Position numbers and translations under genes: made by a program. A model generated the notes under the pieces. It was not told the origin of the DNA. It ran no database searches and worked only from the letters and a program-made list of their open reading frames with translations. DNA of 45,408 nt, taken from positions 1 through 45,408 of the forward strand of contig JARKQG010000039.1 in NCBI GenBank assembly GCA_029974035.1. The letters are read 5' to 3'. Origin of the DNA: Eubacteriales bacterium (GTDB lineage Bacteria; Bacillota_A; Clostridia; Christensenellales; Aristaeellaceae). Position 1 is the stretch's first letter, and each line of letters opens with the position of its first letter. This document shows, in pieces, positions 6,343-15,367 of this stretch.

Positions 6343-7626
6343 ATGCTGATCACGCAGGCGCCCAAGGGCACCCAGGACGTGCTGCCCGCCGAGAGCGCGC
6401 GCTGGCAGGCGGTGGAATCCAACATGCGCGAAGCCTGCCGCCTGGCGGGCTATCGCGAGGTGCGGACGCCGGTGTTTGAACACACGGAGCTGTTCTTGCG
6501 CTCCGTCGGCGACACCACCGACGTGGTGCAAAAGGAGATGTACACCTTTCTCGACAAGGGCGGACGCTCGGTCACGCTGAAGCCCGAGGGCACCGCGGGC
6601 GTGGCCCGGGCGTTTCTCGAGGCGCACCTGGAGGCAGGCGCGCTGCCGATGAAGATGTATTACATCTCCTGCCCGGTGTTCCGGTATGAAAAGCCCCAGT
6701 CCGGCCGGCTGCGCGAGCACCACCAGTTGGGCATTGAGGTCTTCGGCGCGAAGGACGCCAGCTGCGATGCCGAGGGCATCCGCTTGGCGCTGGACGTGCT
6801 GGCCGCCTCGGGCATCCGGGGGTTGAGGGTTTCGATCAACTCCATCGGCTGCCCAAACTGCCGCGCCGCCTATCTGGAGCAATTGAAGAACTTTTTGCGG
6901 CCCCGGCTCCCCCGCCTGTGCGACACCTGCCGGGATCGCTTTGAGCGCAACCCGCTGCGCATTCTGGACTGCAAGGTGCCCTCCTGCCAGGCGGAGCTGA
7001 CGGACGCGCCGGACATGCTGGGCGCGCTGGACGAGGACTGCGCGGCCCACTTCGAGTCGCTCAAGGCCAGCCTGAACGCGCTGGACGTGGATTACTCCGT
7101 CGATCCGCGCATCGTCCGCGGCCTCGACTACTACACCCGCACGGTGTTTGAGATCATCACCGACGCCGAAAACGGCCCGCTGACCGTGTGCGGCGGCGGC
7201 CGGTACGACGGGCTTTTAAAACAGCTGGGCGGGCCGGAGTTGCCGGGATTCGGCTTTGGCATGGGTGTGGAGCGCGTGCTGATGGTGCAGGACATGATGG
7301 GCGTCAGGCCGCCCGAAGCGCCGGTGGCGGACGTATTCCTGGCCGCGCTGCCCGGGGCCAGGCTGGAAGCCCTGAAGCTCTTGCGCGACCTGCGCGGCGC
7401 GGGCGTGGCCTGCGATATGGACCACGCGGCCCGGTCCCTCAAGGCCCAGTTCAAGTACGCCGACAGGCTGGGCGCGCCATATGTCACCGTGGTCGGCGGC
7501 GACGAGCTGGCGCGGGGGGCGCTGAGGCTCCGGGACATGCGGCGAAGCGCCGAAGAAGAAATTCCGGTTTCAGAGTTTATTCCGGCGATCCGGAAAAAAT
7601 TGGCGGGAGAGGGAGCGGGCGTATGA
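6343..7626 (+). CDS. hisS: Histidyl-tRNA synthetase
   Basis: Class II synthetase that charges tRNA(His). The 427 residues show the N-terminal APKGTQDVLP, motif 2 with YRYE-type sequence FRYEKPQSGRLREHHQLGIE, the histidine-binding RGLDYYTRTVFE, and motif 3 around GFGFGMGVER. The anticodon-binding domain follows (about 325-427). A run of G (6331-6336) is the ribosome binding site. It overlaps aspS by 4 bp (ATGA), the hisS-aspS arrangement also found in Bacillus. Confidence 0.97.
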   Translation: MLITQAPKGTQDVLPAESARWQAVESNMREACRLAGYREVRTPVFEHTELFLRSVGDTTDVVQKEMYTFLDKGGRSVTLKPEGTAGVARAFLEAHLEAGALPMKMYYISCPVFRYEKPQSGRLREHHQLGIEVFGAKDASCDAEGIRLALDVLAASGIRGLRVSINSIGCPNCRAAYLEQLKNFLRPRLPRLCDTCRDRFERNPLRILDCKVPSCQAELTDAPDMLGALDEDCAAHFESLKASLNALDVDYSVDPRIVRGLDYYTRTVFEIITDAENGPLTVCGGGRYDGLLKQLGGPELPGFGFGMGVERVLMVQDMMGVRPPEAPVADVFLAALPGARLEALKLLRDLRGAGVACDMDHAARSLKAQFKYADRLGAPYVTVVGGDELARGALRLRDMRRSAEEEIPVSEFIPAIRKKLAGEGAGV

Positions 7627-9407
7627 CGAGGCTGAAGCGAACCACCTATTGCGGCAGGGTGTCCCGAAAGGACGCCGGCAAAACCGTCGTTTTGAGCGGC
7701 TGGGTGCAGCGCACGCGCGACCTGGGCGGCGTGGTGTTTGTGTGGCTCAGGGACCGCGAGGGACTGGTGCAGCTGGTGTTTGACGAGGCCGAGTGCGGCG
7801 CGGAGAACTTCCGCCTGGGCGGATCGCTGCGCGGCGAGTACGTGGTATCGGTGGAGGGCCAGGTGCGCCTGCGCGATGCCGCCGCCGTCAACGACAAGAT
7901 GCCCAACGGCGACGTGGAGGTCGTGGTCCGGGCGTGCGAGCTGATCAACAAGAGCGAAACTCCGCCGATCTACATCGATGACAACGCCAGGGAAAACGAA
8001 CTGGTGCGGCTGAAGTACCGTTATCTGGACCTGCGCCGCCCCTCCATGCAGGCGACCATCCGGCTGCGCGGGAAGATCCAGTCCGCCATCCGCCGCCATC
8101 TGGACGACGCGGGCTTCTCCGACGTGGAGACGCCCATTCTCACCAAGTCCACGCCCGAGGGCGCACGGGACTTTCTGGTGCCCTCCCGCCTGCACCACGG
8201 CGCGTTCTACGCGCTGCCCCAGTCGCCCCAGATCTACAAACAGCTGCTGATGCTGGCGGGCTTTGACCGCTACTACCAGTTTGCCCGATGCTTCCGCGAT
8301 GAGGACAGCCGCGCCGACCGCCAGCCGGAATTCACCCAGTGCGACATGGAGATGAGCTTTGTCGAGCCCGAGGACGTGCAGGCCGCGGTGGAAGGCGCCT
8401 TCAGCGCGGTGTTTGAAGCCGTTCGCGGACGCCCGCTTTGCCTGCCCCTCCCCCGCATGACCTGGCGGGAGGCCATGGAGCGCTACGGCTCCGATAAGCC
8501 CGACCGGCGCTTTGGTCTGGAACTTGTGGATGTATCCGCCGCCTGCGCGGACTGCGGCTTTGCCGTGTTCGAGGGCGCGGTGGCCGCGGGCGGCAGCGTC
8601 CGGGGCATCAACGCCAAGGGTCTGGCCCACGCGATGAGCCGCAAGGAGATCGACAGCCTGGCCGAGTTTGCCAAGACCTACCGGGCCAAGGGCCTGGCGT
8701 GGATCGTCGTGGGCGAAGAGGGCCTGCGCTCCTCCTTCTCCAAATTCCTGACGGAGCCCTTTTCCGCCCGGCTGCTTGCGGCGATGGGCGCGGAAGCGGG
8801 CGACGCGCTCTTCTTCGTCGCGGACAAAAACGCGGTGGTGTTTCAGGCGCTGGGTGAATTGCGCCGGGAGATCGCCCGCCGCCACAGCCTGATCGACGGG
8901 AAAGCGGACGACCTCTTCTGGGTCACCGAGTTTCCCCTGCTCGAGTACGATGAGGAGGAAGGCCGCTTTGTGGCGATGCACCACCCCTTTACCAGCGCCA
9001 TGGACGAGGACGAGGCGCTGATGGAAACGGACCCGGGCCGCGTGCGCGCCAAGGCCTACGACCTCGTCTTTAACGGCGTCGAGATGGGCTCCGGCTCCAT
9101 CCGCATCCACGACCCGGCGCTGCAAAGGCGCATGTTCCGGCTGATCGGCATCTCCGAGGAGGAGGCGGCCCATCGGTTTGGCTTCCTGCTGGAGGCGTTC
9201 AAATACGGCGCGCCGCCCCACGGCGGCTTTGCCTTCGGCATTGACCGATTGGTGATGATGCTCACCGGCGGCGAAAGCCTGCGCGACGTAATCGCCTTTC
9301 CCAAGGCGCAGGGCGCCAACTGCCTGATGATGGAAACCCCCTGCGACGTAAAGCAGGCGCAGCTGGATGCGCTGGGCATCGCCGTCACCGACAGGGAAAA
9401 GTCCTGA
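7623..9407 (+). CDS. aspS: Aspartyl-tRNA synthetase (bacterial type)
   Basis: Class II synthetase for tRNA(Asp). The 594-residue length and the GAD insertion in the middle are typical of bacterial AspRS. Seen: the N-terminal OB-fold ([23 protein letters not shown]), motif 2 region [23 protein letters not shown], and motif 3 [15 protein letters not shown] with a conserved end (IAFPKAQGA). ATG 7623 overlaps the hisS stop. Whether this enzyme also charges tRNA(Asn) cannot be told from here; no gatCAB is in the window. Confidence 0.97.
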   Translation: MTRLKRTTYCGRVSRKDAGKTVVLSGWVQRTRDLGGVVFVWLRDREGLVQLVFDEAECGAENFRLGGSLRGEYVVSVEGQVRLRDAAAVNDKMPNGDVEVVVRACELINKSETPPIYIDDNARENELVRLKYRYLDLRRPSMQATIRLRGKIQSAIRRHLDDAGFSDVETPILTKSTPEGARDFLVPSRLHHGAFYALPQSPQIYKQLLMLAGFDRYYQFARCFRDEDSRADRQPEFTQCDMEMSFVEPEDVQAAVEGAFSAVFEAVRGRPLCLPLPRMTWREAMERYGSDKPDRRFGLELVDVSAACADCGFAVFEGAVAAGGSVRGINAKGLAHAMSRKEIDSLAEFAKTYRAKGLAWIVVGEEGLRSSFSKFLTEPFSARLLAAMGAEAGDALFFVADKNAVVFQALGELRREIARRHSLIDGKADDLFWVTEFPLLEYDEEEGRFVAMHHPFTSAMDEDEALMETDPGRVRAKAYDLVFNGVEMGSGSIRIHDPALQRRMFRLIGISEEEAAHRFGFLLEAFKYGAPPHGGFAFGIDRLVMMLTGGESLRDVIAFPKAQGANCLMMETPCDVKQAQLDALGIAVTDREKS

Positions 9408-9421
9408 TCCCTCATCTTTGG

Positions 9422-9447
9422 AACCGCCGCGCCCGCGGCGGTTTTTT
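9422..9447 (+). terminator. Intrinsic terminator after hisS-aspS
   Basis: AACCGCCGC (9422-9430), loop GCCC, GCGGCGG (9435-9441) and TTTTTT (9442-9447), starting 14 bp after the aspS stop codon. It is a textbook G/C stem followed by a T-run. Confidence 0.93.
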
Positions 9448-9469
9448 CTTTGCAAAGCGGCGGCGCTGA

Positions 9470-9499
9470 TTCAACTTTCGCGGCCCGGGGTAATATACT
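9470..9499 (+). promoter_or_regulatory. Probable promoter of trxA
   Basis: TTCAAC (9470-9475), an 18-bp spacer and TATACT (9494-9499). The -35 is weak (3 of 6). The leader holds a 6-bp hairpin CCCGCC/GGCGGG (9521-9540), close upstream of the ribosome binding site. Confidence 0.5.
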
Positions 9500-9564
9500 A
9501 CTACAGGTTTGCAGGGTTTTCCCGCCGCCGGGAAGGCGGGCACACTACGGAGGAGGAATCATCC

Positions 9565-9891
9565 ATGTCCAACGCGCTGATCAAAACCTTTACATCCGGC
9601 GACCTTCGTGCCGACAACCTCAAGGGCCTCACGCTGGTGGATTTCTGGGCCAGCTGGTGCGGCCCCTGCCGCATGGTCGCGCCCGTCGTGGAAGAACTGG
9701 CACAGGAGTACGCCGGCAAGGTCACCGTCGGCAAGCTCAACATTGATGAGCAGCCCGAGGCGGCCATGACCTACCGGGTCATGAGCATTCCCACGCTGAT
9801 CGTGTTCAAGGACGGCGTGGAGCAGGAGCGCATCGTCGGCGCCCGGGGCAAGGCGTCCTTCAAGCAGATGCTGGATAAGTACCTGGCCTGA
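9565..9891 (+). CDS. trxA: Thioredoxin
   Basis: Cytoplasmic disulfide reductase of 108 residues, the normal length. The redox site is WCGPC at 31-35 in [16 protein letters not shown], and the cis-proline loop [11 protein letters not shown] is present. ATG 9565 has GGAGGAGG (9549-9556), so longer in-frame upstream starts are rejected. It has its own promoter between the aspS terminator and the RNase J leader. Confidence 0.96.
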   Translation: MSNALIKTFTSGDLRADNLKGLTLVDFWASWCGPCRMVAPVVEELAQEYAGKVTVGKLNIDEQPEAAMTYRVMSIPTLIVFKDGVEQERIVGARGKASFKQMLDKYLA

Positions 9892-9935
9892 CGGGCGGAT
9901 TTCCCGGAAAAACAAGGTTAAACCTTTGCCAAGCT

Positions 9936-9965
9936 GTGTCAAAAGCGGCGGACTTGTGGTATACT
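9936..9965 (+). promoter_or_regulatory. Probable promoter of the RNase J gene
   Basis: GTGTCA (9936-9941; 4 of 6), an 18-bp spacer and TATACT (9960-9965). It is the only plausible pair in the 305-bp gap between trxA and the RNase J gene, and implies a leader of about 225 nt. Confidence 0.5.
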
Positions 9966-9992
9966 GCAAGCGTAGATTGCAGGAGTCAGATC

Positions 9993-10192
9993 AAAGGGGG
10001 CGTCTGCGGACGTTCCCTTTGCCTTTGGTTCGACGTGTGATTTATCGCGCTTGAAACATAGAACCCCGGTTACGCGCGTCGCACGTGCCGCCCCTCTGCG
10101 GGTGGGGTCGCGCGGCTCGGGTTCGATGGTTCCAGGATTCCTGGCAGGAGTCCTTGTTTTTGCGTACAAAAAAGCAGACTGAAAAGGAGGCC
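9993..10192 (+). promoter_or_regulatory. Long structured 5' leader of the RNase J mRNA
   Basis: No gene is visible between 9892 and 10196. The leader contains a strong hairpin AAAGGGGGCGTC-TGCG-GACGTTCCCTTT (9993-10020, 12 bp with two G-T pairs), then a G/C-rich multi-branch region (about 10060-10130, with CGCGCG elements able to pair on both sides of CCGCCCCTCTGCGGG), then CCAGG-ATT-CCTGG (about 10132-10144). No T-run follows any of these stems. The ribosome binding site AAGGAGG is at about 10184-10190. It matches no riboswitch that I recognise. Confidence 0.5.
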
Positions 10193-10196
10193 AACC

Positions 10197-11879
10197 ATGG
10201 CATCAAAATCCAAGAACAAGCATTCGGGGCCAAAACTTCGCATCATTCCGCTGGGTGGACTGGGCGAAATTGGCAAGAACCTGACCGTATTTGAGTACGA
10301 TGAGGACATCATCGTCGTCGATATGGGTTCGCTCTTCCCGAGAGAGGACATGCCCGGTGTCGATCTGGTGATTCCGGACGTGACGTACCTGGTCAAAAAC
10401 GCATCGCGCATTCGCGCGTACTTCATCACCCACGGGCACGAGGACCACATCGGCGCGTCCCCCTACATCCTCAAGCAGCTGCCCGCGCCCGTCTACGGCA
10501 CGCGGCTCACGCTGGCGCTGATCGAGCACAAGCTCAAGGAGCACCACGTCAACGACATCCAGCTCAACGTCGTCAAGCCCGGCTACGTGGTGGAGGCGGG
10601 CGCCTTTCAGGTGGAGTTTATCCACGTGAACCACTCCATCACCGACGCCTGCGCGCTGGCGATCCACACCCCCATCGGCACCGTCGTCCACACCGGCGAC
10701 TTCAAGGTGGACTATACCCCCATCGACGGCCAGGTAACGGACCTGGGCCGTCTGGCGGAGCTGGGCAACGAGGGCGTGCTGGCGCTGCTGGCCGATTCCA
10801 CCAACGTGGAACGCCCCGGCTACACCATGAGCGAGCGCACCGTGGGCGAAACCTTCAACAACCTCTTTGCCAAGGCCGAGGGGCGCATCATCGTGGCGAT
10901 GTTCGCCAGCAACGTGCACCGCATCCAGCAGGTGGCGGATTCCGCGGTGCGCTACGGGCGCAAGGTGTGCCTGATCGGGCGCAGCATGCTCAACGTGTCG
11001 AAGGTCGCCATGCAGCTGGGCGAGCTGCGCATCCCGGAGGGCAAGCTGATCCAGGCGGACGACCTGGACCGCTACGAGGACAATGAAATCGTGGTCATGA
11101 CCACCGGCAGCCAGGGCGAGCCCATGAGCGGCCTGGCGCGCATGGCCTTTGCCGAGCACAAGAAGCTGGAGATCAAGAGCAGCGACATGGTCATCATCTC
11201 CGCCACGCCCATCCCCGGCAACGAAAAGAGCGTGTCCCGCGTCATCAATCAGTTGGTTCGCACCGGCGCCAACGTGATCTACGAGGCATTGGCGGACGTG
11301 CACGTGTCCGGCCATGCCTGCCAGCAGGAGCTCCGGCTCATGCACGCGCTGACCAAACCGCGCTTTTTCATGCCGGTGCATGGCGAATACCGGCACCTGC
11401 ACCACCACGCGATGCTGGCCGAGTCCATGGGCATGAATCCGGACAACGTGCGCATCTCCACGGTGGGCGACATCATCGAGCTCAGCCAGAACCGCATGAG
11501 CGTGGCGGGCACCGTGCCCTCCGGCGAGGTATTGGTGGACGGCCTGGGCATCGGCGATGTGGGCGCCGTGGTTCTGCGGGACCGCAAGCACCTGTCGCAG
11601 GACGGCATGCTGATCGTCGTCATGGCGGTGGACCGCAACAGCGGCACCGTGATCTCCGGGCCGGATGTCATCAGCCGCGGCTTTGTGTACGTGCGCGAAT
11701 CGGACGAGCTGATGCAGGGTGCCCGCGAGGCCGCCAAGAGCGTGCTGACGGACTTTGGCCGCATCGACCCCAGCGACTGGAATCGGGTCAAGAACGACCT
11801 GCGGGATGCGGTGTCCCGGTACGTATACCAGAGCATCAAGCGAAGCCCGATGATCCTGCCGATCATTGTGGACACCTGA
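10197..11879 (+). CDS. rnj: Ribonuclease J
   Basis: Metallo-beta-lactamase/beta-CASP RNase with 5'-3' exonuclease and endonuclease activity, central to mRNA turnover and rRNA maturation in Firmicutes. The 560 residues contain the zinc motif HGHEDH at 79-84 (FITHGHEDHIGASPY), a second metal region VHTGDFKVDYTP, the beta-CASP domain (about 210-370) with MTTGSQGEPMSGLARMA, the conserved HVSGHA and FFMPVHGEYRHL, and the C-terminal oligomerisation domain. Only one RNase J is visible, so J1 or J2 cannot be assigned. ATG 10197 has AAGGAGG upstream. Confidence 0.96.
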   Translation: MASKSKNKHSGPKLRIIPLGGLGEIGKNLTVFEYDEDIIVVDMGSLFPREDMPGVDLVIPDVTYLVKNASRIRAYFITHGHEDHIGASPYILKQLPAPVYGTRLTLALIEHKLKEHHVNDIQLNVVKPGYVVEAGAFQVEFIHVNHSITDACALAIHTPIGTVVHTGDFKVDYTPIDGQVTDLGRLAELGNEGVLALLADSTNVERPGYTMSERTVGETFNNLFAKAEGRIIVAMFASNVHRIQQVADSAVRYGRKVCLIGRSMLNVSKVAMQLGELRIPEGKLIQADDLDRYEDNEIVVMTTGSQGEPMSGLARMAFAEHKKLEIKSSDMVIISATPIPGNEKSVSRVINQLVRTGANVIYEALADVHVSGHACQQELRLMHALTKPRFFMPVHGEYRHLHHHAMLAESMGMNPDNVRISTVGDIIELSQNRMSVAGTVPSGEVLVDGLGIGDVGAVVLRDRKHLSQDGMLIVVMAVDRNSGTVISGPDVISRGFVYVRESDELMQGAREAAKSVLTDFGRIDPSDWNRVKNDLRDAVSRYVYQSIKRSPMILPIIVDT

Positions 11880-11939
11880 GGCGCGTGAACCAAATTCCGG
11901 TTGCCTGCGTCTACTATCCGAAAGGTAGAGGTACGATTC

Positions 11940-12290
11940 ATGAACGTTTATGACCAGGCGCATATTCTGGCGCGCGCCATGCGCGACAGTGAGGAATTCA
12001 GAGAATACGAGCGGCTCCGTGAACCGGCCTACGCCGACGCCACCAACAAGGCGCTGCTGGACGAATACAAGCGCCTGCAGTACCGCCTGCAGGCCACCAT
12101 GGCCGCCGGGCAGAATATGCCGGAGGCGGACTTTCAGCGCATGCAGCAGATCGGCGCGCTGCTCCAGTACAACCAGGACGCCCGCGACTACCTGATGGCG
12201 GAATTCCGCTTCCAGAAGATGCTGGCGGACGTGTACAAGATTCTGGCCGATGTGGCCGGGATCGATCTGGACATGCTGATACAGGGCTAG
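11940..12290 (+). CDS. YlbF/YmcA family protein (Com_YlbF, DUF964)
   Basis: An all-helical protein of 116 residues with AYADATNKALLDEYKRLQ and DARDYLMAEFRFQKMLADVYKIL, a pattern of this family. In B. subtilis YlbF, YmcA and YaaT form a complex that controls RNase Y-dependent mRNA processing and affects competence, biofilm and sporulation. Here it stands 60 bp downstream of the RNase J gene, suggesting (inference) a link to RNA decay. ATG 11940 has AGGTAGAGG upstream; a start 13 codons earlier lacks support. It lies 92 bp before mltG, a gap without visible signals. Confidence 0.85.
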   Translation: MNVYDQAHILARAMRDSEEFREYERLREPAYADATNKALLDEYKRLQYRLQATMAAGQNMPEADFQRMQQIGALLQYNQDARDYLMAEFRFQKMLADVYKILADVAGIDLDMLIQG

Positions 12291-12382
12291 TAGCCCACGA
12301 AGTCTAAGAACAGCGCCCTTCGCGCCCGCGCGGCGCGCACACCATCCGCCGCAACGGGCGGGTCGAAGTTGGAGGAAACACC

Positions 12383-13666
12383 ATGGCGAAAAGCCGGCTG
12401 TACTCGTCACGCCGCCCAAGAAGCGGCGTTTCGACGTCGTACTACAACCAAAGGACGCTGCACCGCGACCGAGAGTACGGTTTTTTCTGGTATTCCTGGC
12501 TATGGCATCTCCTCCGACCGGTGCTGGTGTTTTTGTGCAGCCTGATCGTGGTGCTGGGCATCGTGGCCAGCGGCTGGCAGTTTGTATACAGCCAGTTCTT
12601 CATGCCCGTGAACCCGAGCGACACCGTGGTGCGCGAGTTCGTCATCGAAAAGGGCTCCTCGATCGCCACCATCGGCAACAACCTCTACAAGGAAAAGCTG
12701 ATCCGCAACAAGGGCATCTTCAAGTACATCATCCAGTTTCAGGGGCTGACTTCCAAGATCCAGTACGGCAGCTATCCGCTGTCCTCCAGCATGGACATCA
12801 ACCAGATCATCTCCATGCTGACTTCGGGCACGGAGACCACCGAGCGCACGATCACCATCATCCCCGGCTGGACGGTGGAGGATATCGCGGCCTACCTGCT
12901 CCGTCAGGGCGCGATCAAGGATACCAAGGAGTTCCTGTCGCTTTGCAACAACGCCGACCTCTTCAAGGGCGACTTCCGCGAGGTACAGGAGGCGGTGGAT
13001 TCCGGCACGATCTCCGGGCGCAAGTACGCCCTTGAGGGCTATCTGGCCCCCGACACCTACCGCGTCTACACCAGCAGCACCGCCGAGGCCCTGATCCGCA
13101 CGCTGCTCAAGCAGACCGAGGCCGTCACCGACGGCGTGTTCAACACCGAGCCCACCGCAGAAATCGTCTACGACGAGGAGGGCAACGTGATCGACCAGGT
13201 GTTCTACGAGAGCAAGCTGACCCACGACCAGACGATTATCCTGGCCTCGCTGATCGAAAGGGAGGCGGGCAAGAAGGCGGATTACGCCAAGGTTTCCGCC
13301 GTGTTCCACAGCCGGCTGAACAAGAACATGCGCCTGGAAAGCGACGTGTCCGCGGCCTATCCGCTGGGCATCACCAACCGGATGATCCTCACCAGCGAGG
13401 AGCTGGCCACGCAAAACGGCTACAACACCTATCAGCGCGACGGGCTGCCGGTGGGGCCGGTGTGCAACCCCTCCAAGGCGGCCATCGTCGCCGCGCTCTA
13501 CCCGGACATGGAGTACATCGCCGAGGAATACCTCTACTTCTGCGCGGGCGATCCCGCAAAGGGCGAGATCGTGTTCGCCAAGACGAAAGAGGAGCAGGAC
13601 GCCAACGTCGCCAAGTACCGGCCGCTGTGGGAGGCTTACGACAGCCAGAGTGCCAGCGCCGGCTGA
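12383..13666 (+). CDS. mltG: MltG-type endolytic murein transglycosylase (YceG-like)
   Basis: A membrane-anchored enzyme that cleaves nascent glycan strands and may set strand ends during elongation. The 427 residues comprise a basic Tyr/Arg-rich cytoplasmic tail (1-43), one membrane helix (about 44-66), a LysM-like region (about 80-150, FVIEKGSSIATIGNNLY) and the YceG catalytic domain with LEGYLAPDTYRV and LASLIEREAG (likely catalytic Glu 292) and GLPVGPVCNPS, where many homologues have GLPPGPI-NPG. ATG 12383 has TTGGAGGAAAC upstream. Confidence 0.95.
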   Translation: MAKSRLYSSRRPRSGVSTSYYNQRTLHRDREYGFFWYSWLWHLLRPVLVFLCSLIVVLGIVASGWQFVYSQFFMPVNPSDTVVREFVIEKGSSIATIGNNLYKEKLIRNKGIFKYIIQFQGLTSKIQYGSYPLSSSMDINQIISMLTSGTETTERTITIIPGWTVEDIAAYLLRQGAIKDTKEFLSLCNNADLFKGDFREVQEAVDSGTISGRKYALEGYLAPDTYRVYTSSTAEALIRTLLKQTEAVTDGVFNTEPTAEIVYDEEGNVIDQVFYESKLTHDQTIILASLIEREAGKKADYAKVSAVFHSRLNKNMRLESDVSAAYPLGITNRMILTSEELATQNGYNTYQRDGLPVGPVCNPSKAAIVAALYPDMEYIAEEYLYFCAGDPAKGEIVFAKTKEEQDANVAKYRPLWEAYDSQSASAG

Positions 13667-13681
13667 TCCGCTGAAACTTTT

Positions 13682-13717
13682 CCGCCGGCCGGGGGGACAG
13701 GTACCCCCGGCCGGCGG
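13682..13717 (+). repeat. Perfect 14-bp G/C inverted repeat between mltG and sigK
   Basis: CCGCCGGCCGGGGG (13682-13695), an 8-nt loop and CCCCCGGCCGGCGG (13704-13717). It starts 16 bp after the mltG stop and is the likely 3' end structure of mltG, but no T-run follows on either strand. It may be a factor-assisted terminator or an mRNA-stabilising hairpin. Confidence 0.65.
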
Positions 13718-13763
13718 GCGGCATAGCATGATAGGGCAGTCTTTCTGATCGGAGGGACGCCCT

Positions 13764-14474
13764 ATGCTTTTCATGCTTGAGGCGCTGGCCGCGCTGTACG
13801 ACAGCGCGCTGGTTTTCATCCTGCACGTTTCCGACCGCCCCTCCTTCCCCAGACCCCTCGGCGCCCAGGAAGAAGCCGCGGCGGTTCAGGCGATGCTCTC
13901 GGGCGACGAAGGCGCCGCCCAGAAACTGATCCGCCACAACCTCCGGCTGGTGGCGCACATCGCCAAGAAGTACGTCCGCGCGGGGCTTGAGCAGGAGGAT
14001 CTGGTGTCCATCGGCTCCATCGGGCTGATCAAGGCGGTGTCCTCCTTCCGGCCCGAGGCGGGCCGTTTGACCGCATACGCCTCCCGCTGCGTCGAAAACG
14101 AGATTCTGATGGCCCTGCGCAGCAACAAGAAAAACCGGCTCACGCTGTCGCTGTCCGAGCCCATCGGCGCCGACCGCGAGGGCAACGAAATCATGCTGGT
14201 GGACGTGCTGGGCTGCGACGCGGACGATGTGCCCAGGAAGGCGGAGCTGGCCATTGAATCGGCCCGGGCGCTCAAGCTGCTGGCCACCGCGCTGGATGAA
14301 CGGGAGCGTCGCGTGATCCTCCTGCGCTACGGGCTGGTGGATGGCGTAGCGCGGCCGCAGCACGAGGTGGCGGGGGCGCTGGGCATCTCCCGCAGCTACG
14401 TTTCGCGCATCGAAAAGCGCGCCATTGAAAAGCTCAGGGACGCGCTGAACGCGGCCCCGGAAAGGAAGAACTGA
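13764..14474 (+). CDS. sigK: Pro-sigma-K, late mother-cell sporulation sigma factor
   Basis: SigK drives late mother-cell transcription (coat, mother-cell lysis). The 236-residue protein shows region 2 (HNLRLVAHIAKKY, DLVSIGSIGLIKAVSSF, TAYASRCVENEILMALR), the SigK-like LSEPIGADREGNEIMLVD, and region 4 with HEVAGALGISRSYVSRIEKRA. An N-terminal hydrophobic pro-sequence (LEALAALYDSALVFIL) is kept; aligning FPRPL with FPQPL of B. subtilis puts cleavage near residue 21. The gene is uninterrupted, with no skin element. ATG 13764 has GGAGGGA at 13751-13757. It overlaps the next gene (TGATG). Confidence 0.93.
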   Translation: MLFMLEALAALYDSALVFILHVSDRPSFPRPLGAQEEAAAVQAMLSGDEGAAQKLIRHNLRLVAHIAKKYVRAGLEQEDLVSIGSIGLIKAVSSFRPEAGRLTAYASRCVENEILMALRSNKKNRLTLSLSEPIGADREGNEIMLVDVLGCDADDVPRKAELAIESARALKLLATALDERERRVILLRYGLVDGVARPQHEVAGALGISRSYVSRIEKRAIEKLRDALNAAPERKN

Positions 14475-15367
14475 TGCGGATCGGTCCCGCCGGCAACAGC
14501 CGGAGGTTCTACGACGAAGGCTTTAAGCGCAGCGCCCAGGCGCCCGCCTGGCTGCACGCCCAGGGCCTTGACGCCTTTGAATACCCGATGGGTCGCGGCG
14601 TACACCTGGGCGAGGCGGCCGCCCGCGCCATCGGCGCGGAGGCCGCGAAAAACGATGTTCTGATGTCGGTGCACGCCCCCTACTTCATCAACTGCGCCAG
14701 CGGCGAGGCGCAGATGCGGGCGCGAAGCGTCGGCTACCTTCTCGAGTCCGCCCGCGCCGCCGACTGGATGGGCGCGAAGCGGATTGTGTTTCATGTGGGT
14801 TCGCCGGGCCGCCTCCCCCGCGCCGAGGCCCTCCGCCTTGCGGAGGAAACGATGGCCGATGCCCGCGCGGCGCTGGACGCGGCGGGTTTTTCCGGCATCG
14901 CGCTCTGCCCGGAGACCATGGGCCGGGCGAGCCAGATCGGCTCGCTGGACGAAATCCTCACCCTTTGCCGGGCCGACGCGCGGCTGATCCCGGCCTTTGA
15001 CTTTGGCCATCTCCACGTGGCCGGGCTGGGCGCGCTGAACACCGAGGCGGACTTTCGCGCAGTGCTCGAAAAGCTGGTGGGCGCGCTGGGCTATGACCGG
15101 GCGAAGTATTTTCACGCCCACTTCAGCCACATCGACTTCGGGCCAAAGGGCGAGCGGCGGCACATGAATTTTGCCGATCCGGGCTATGGGCCGGATTTTC
15201 GCCTCCTGGCGCCGGTGCTGCTGGACATGAGCCTCGAGCCGGTCATCATCTGTGAATCCGCCAGCGATCAGGCGGACGACGCCCTTTGCATGCTGGCCAT
15301 CGTGCGCGAATTTAAAGCGCGCCGCGCCGCGGAGCGGGATTGTGAAGCGGGTTCGGATATGGTATGA
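14474..15367 (+). CDS. nfo: Endonuclease IV-family AP endonuclease
   Basis: A TIM-barrel, three-zinc enzyme that nicks DNA 5' of abasic sites. In 297 residues the expected metal ligands are present: H67 (VHAPYF), H107 (VFHVGS), E147 (CPETMG), D176 and H179 (FDFGHLH), the HAHFSHIDF stretch, and a final Glu in IICESASD. Its ATG overlaps the sigK stop (TGATG) and AAGGAAG lies just upstream, so it is coupled to sigK. The 3' end carries the ppk promoter. Confidence 0.9.
   Translation: MRIGPAGNSRRFYDEGFKRSAQAPAWLHAQGLDAFEYPMGRGVHLGEAAARAIGAEAAKNDVLMSVHAPYFINCASGEAQMRARSVGYLLESARAADWMGAKRIVFHVGSPGRLPRAEALRLAEETMADARAALDAAGFSGIALCPETMGRASQIGSLDEILTLCRADARLIPAFDFGHLHVAGLGALNTEADFRAVLEKLVGALGYDRAKYFHAHFSHIDFGPKGERRHMNFADPGYGPDFRLLAPVLLDMSLEPVIICESASDQADDALCMLAIVREFKARRAAERDCEAGSDMV

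Noticed and set aside
10060..10145. tRNA gene in the RNase J leader (GGTTCGATGG resembles a T-arm)
   Set aside because: No acceptor stem, D-arm or anticodon arm can be folded around it.
13718..13763. SigE promoter of sigK (CATAGCAT resembles a -10)
   Set aside because: The expected -35 position falls in the G/C hairpin and has no ATA-type element.
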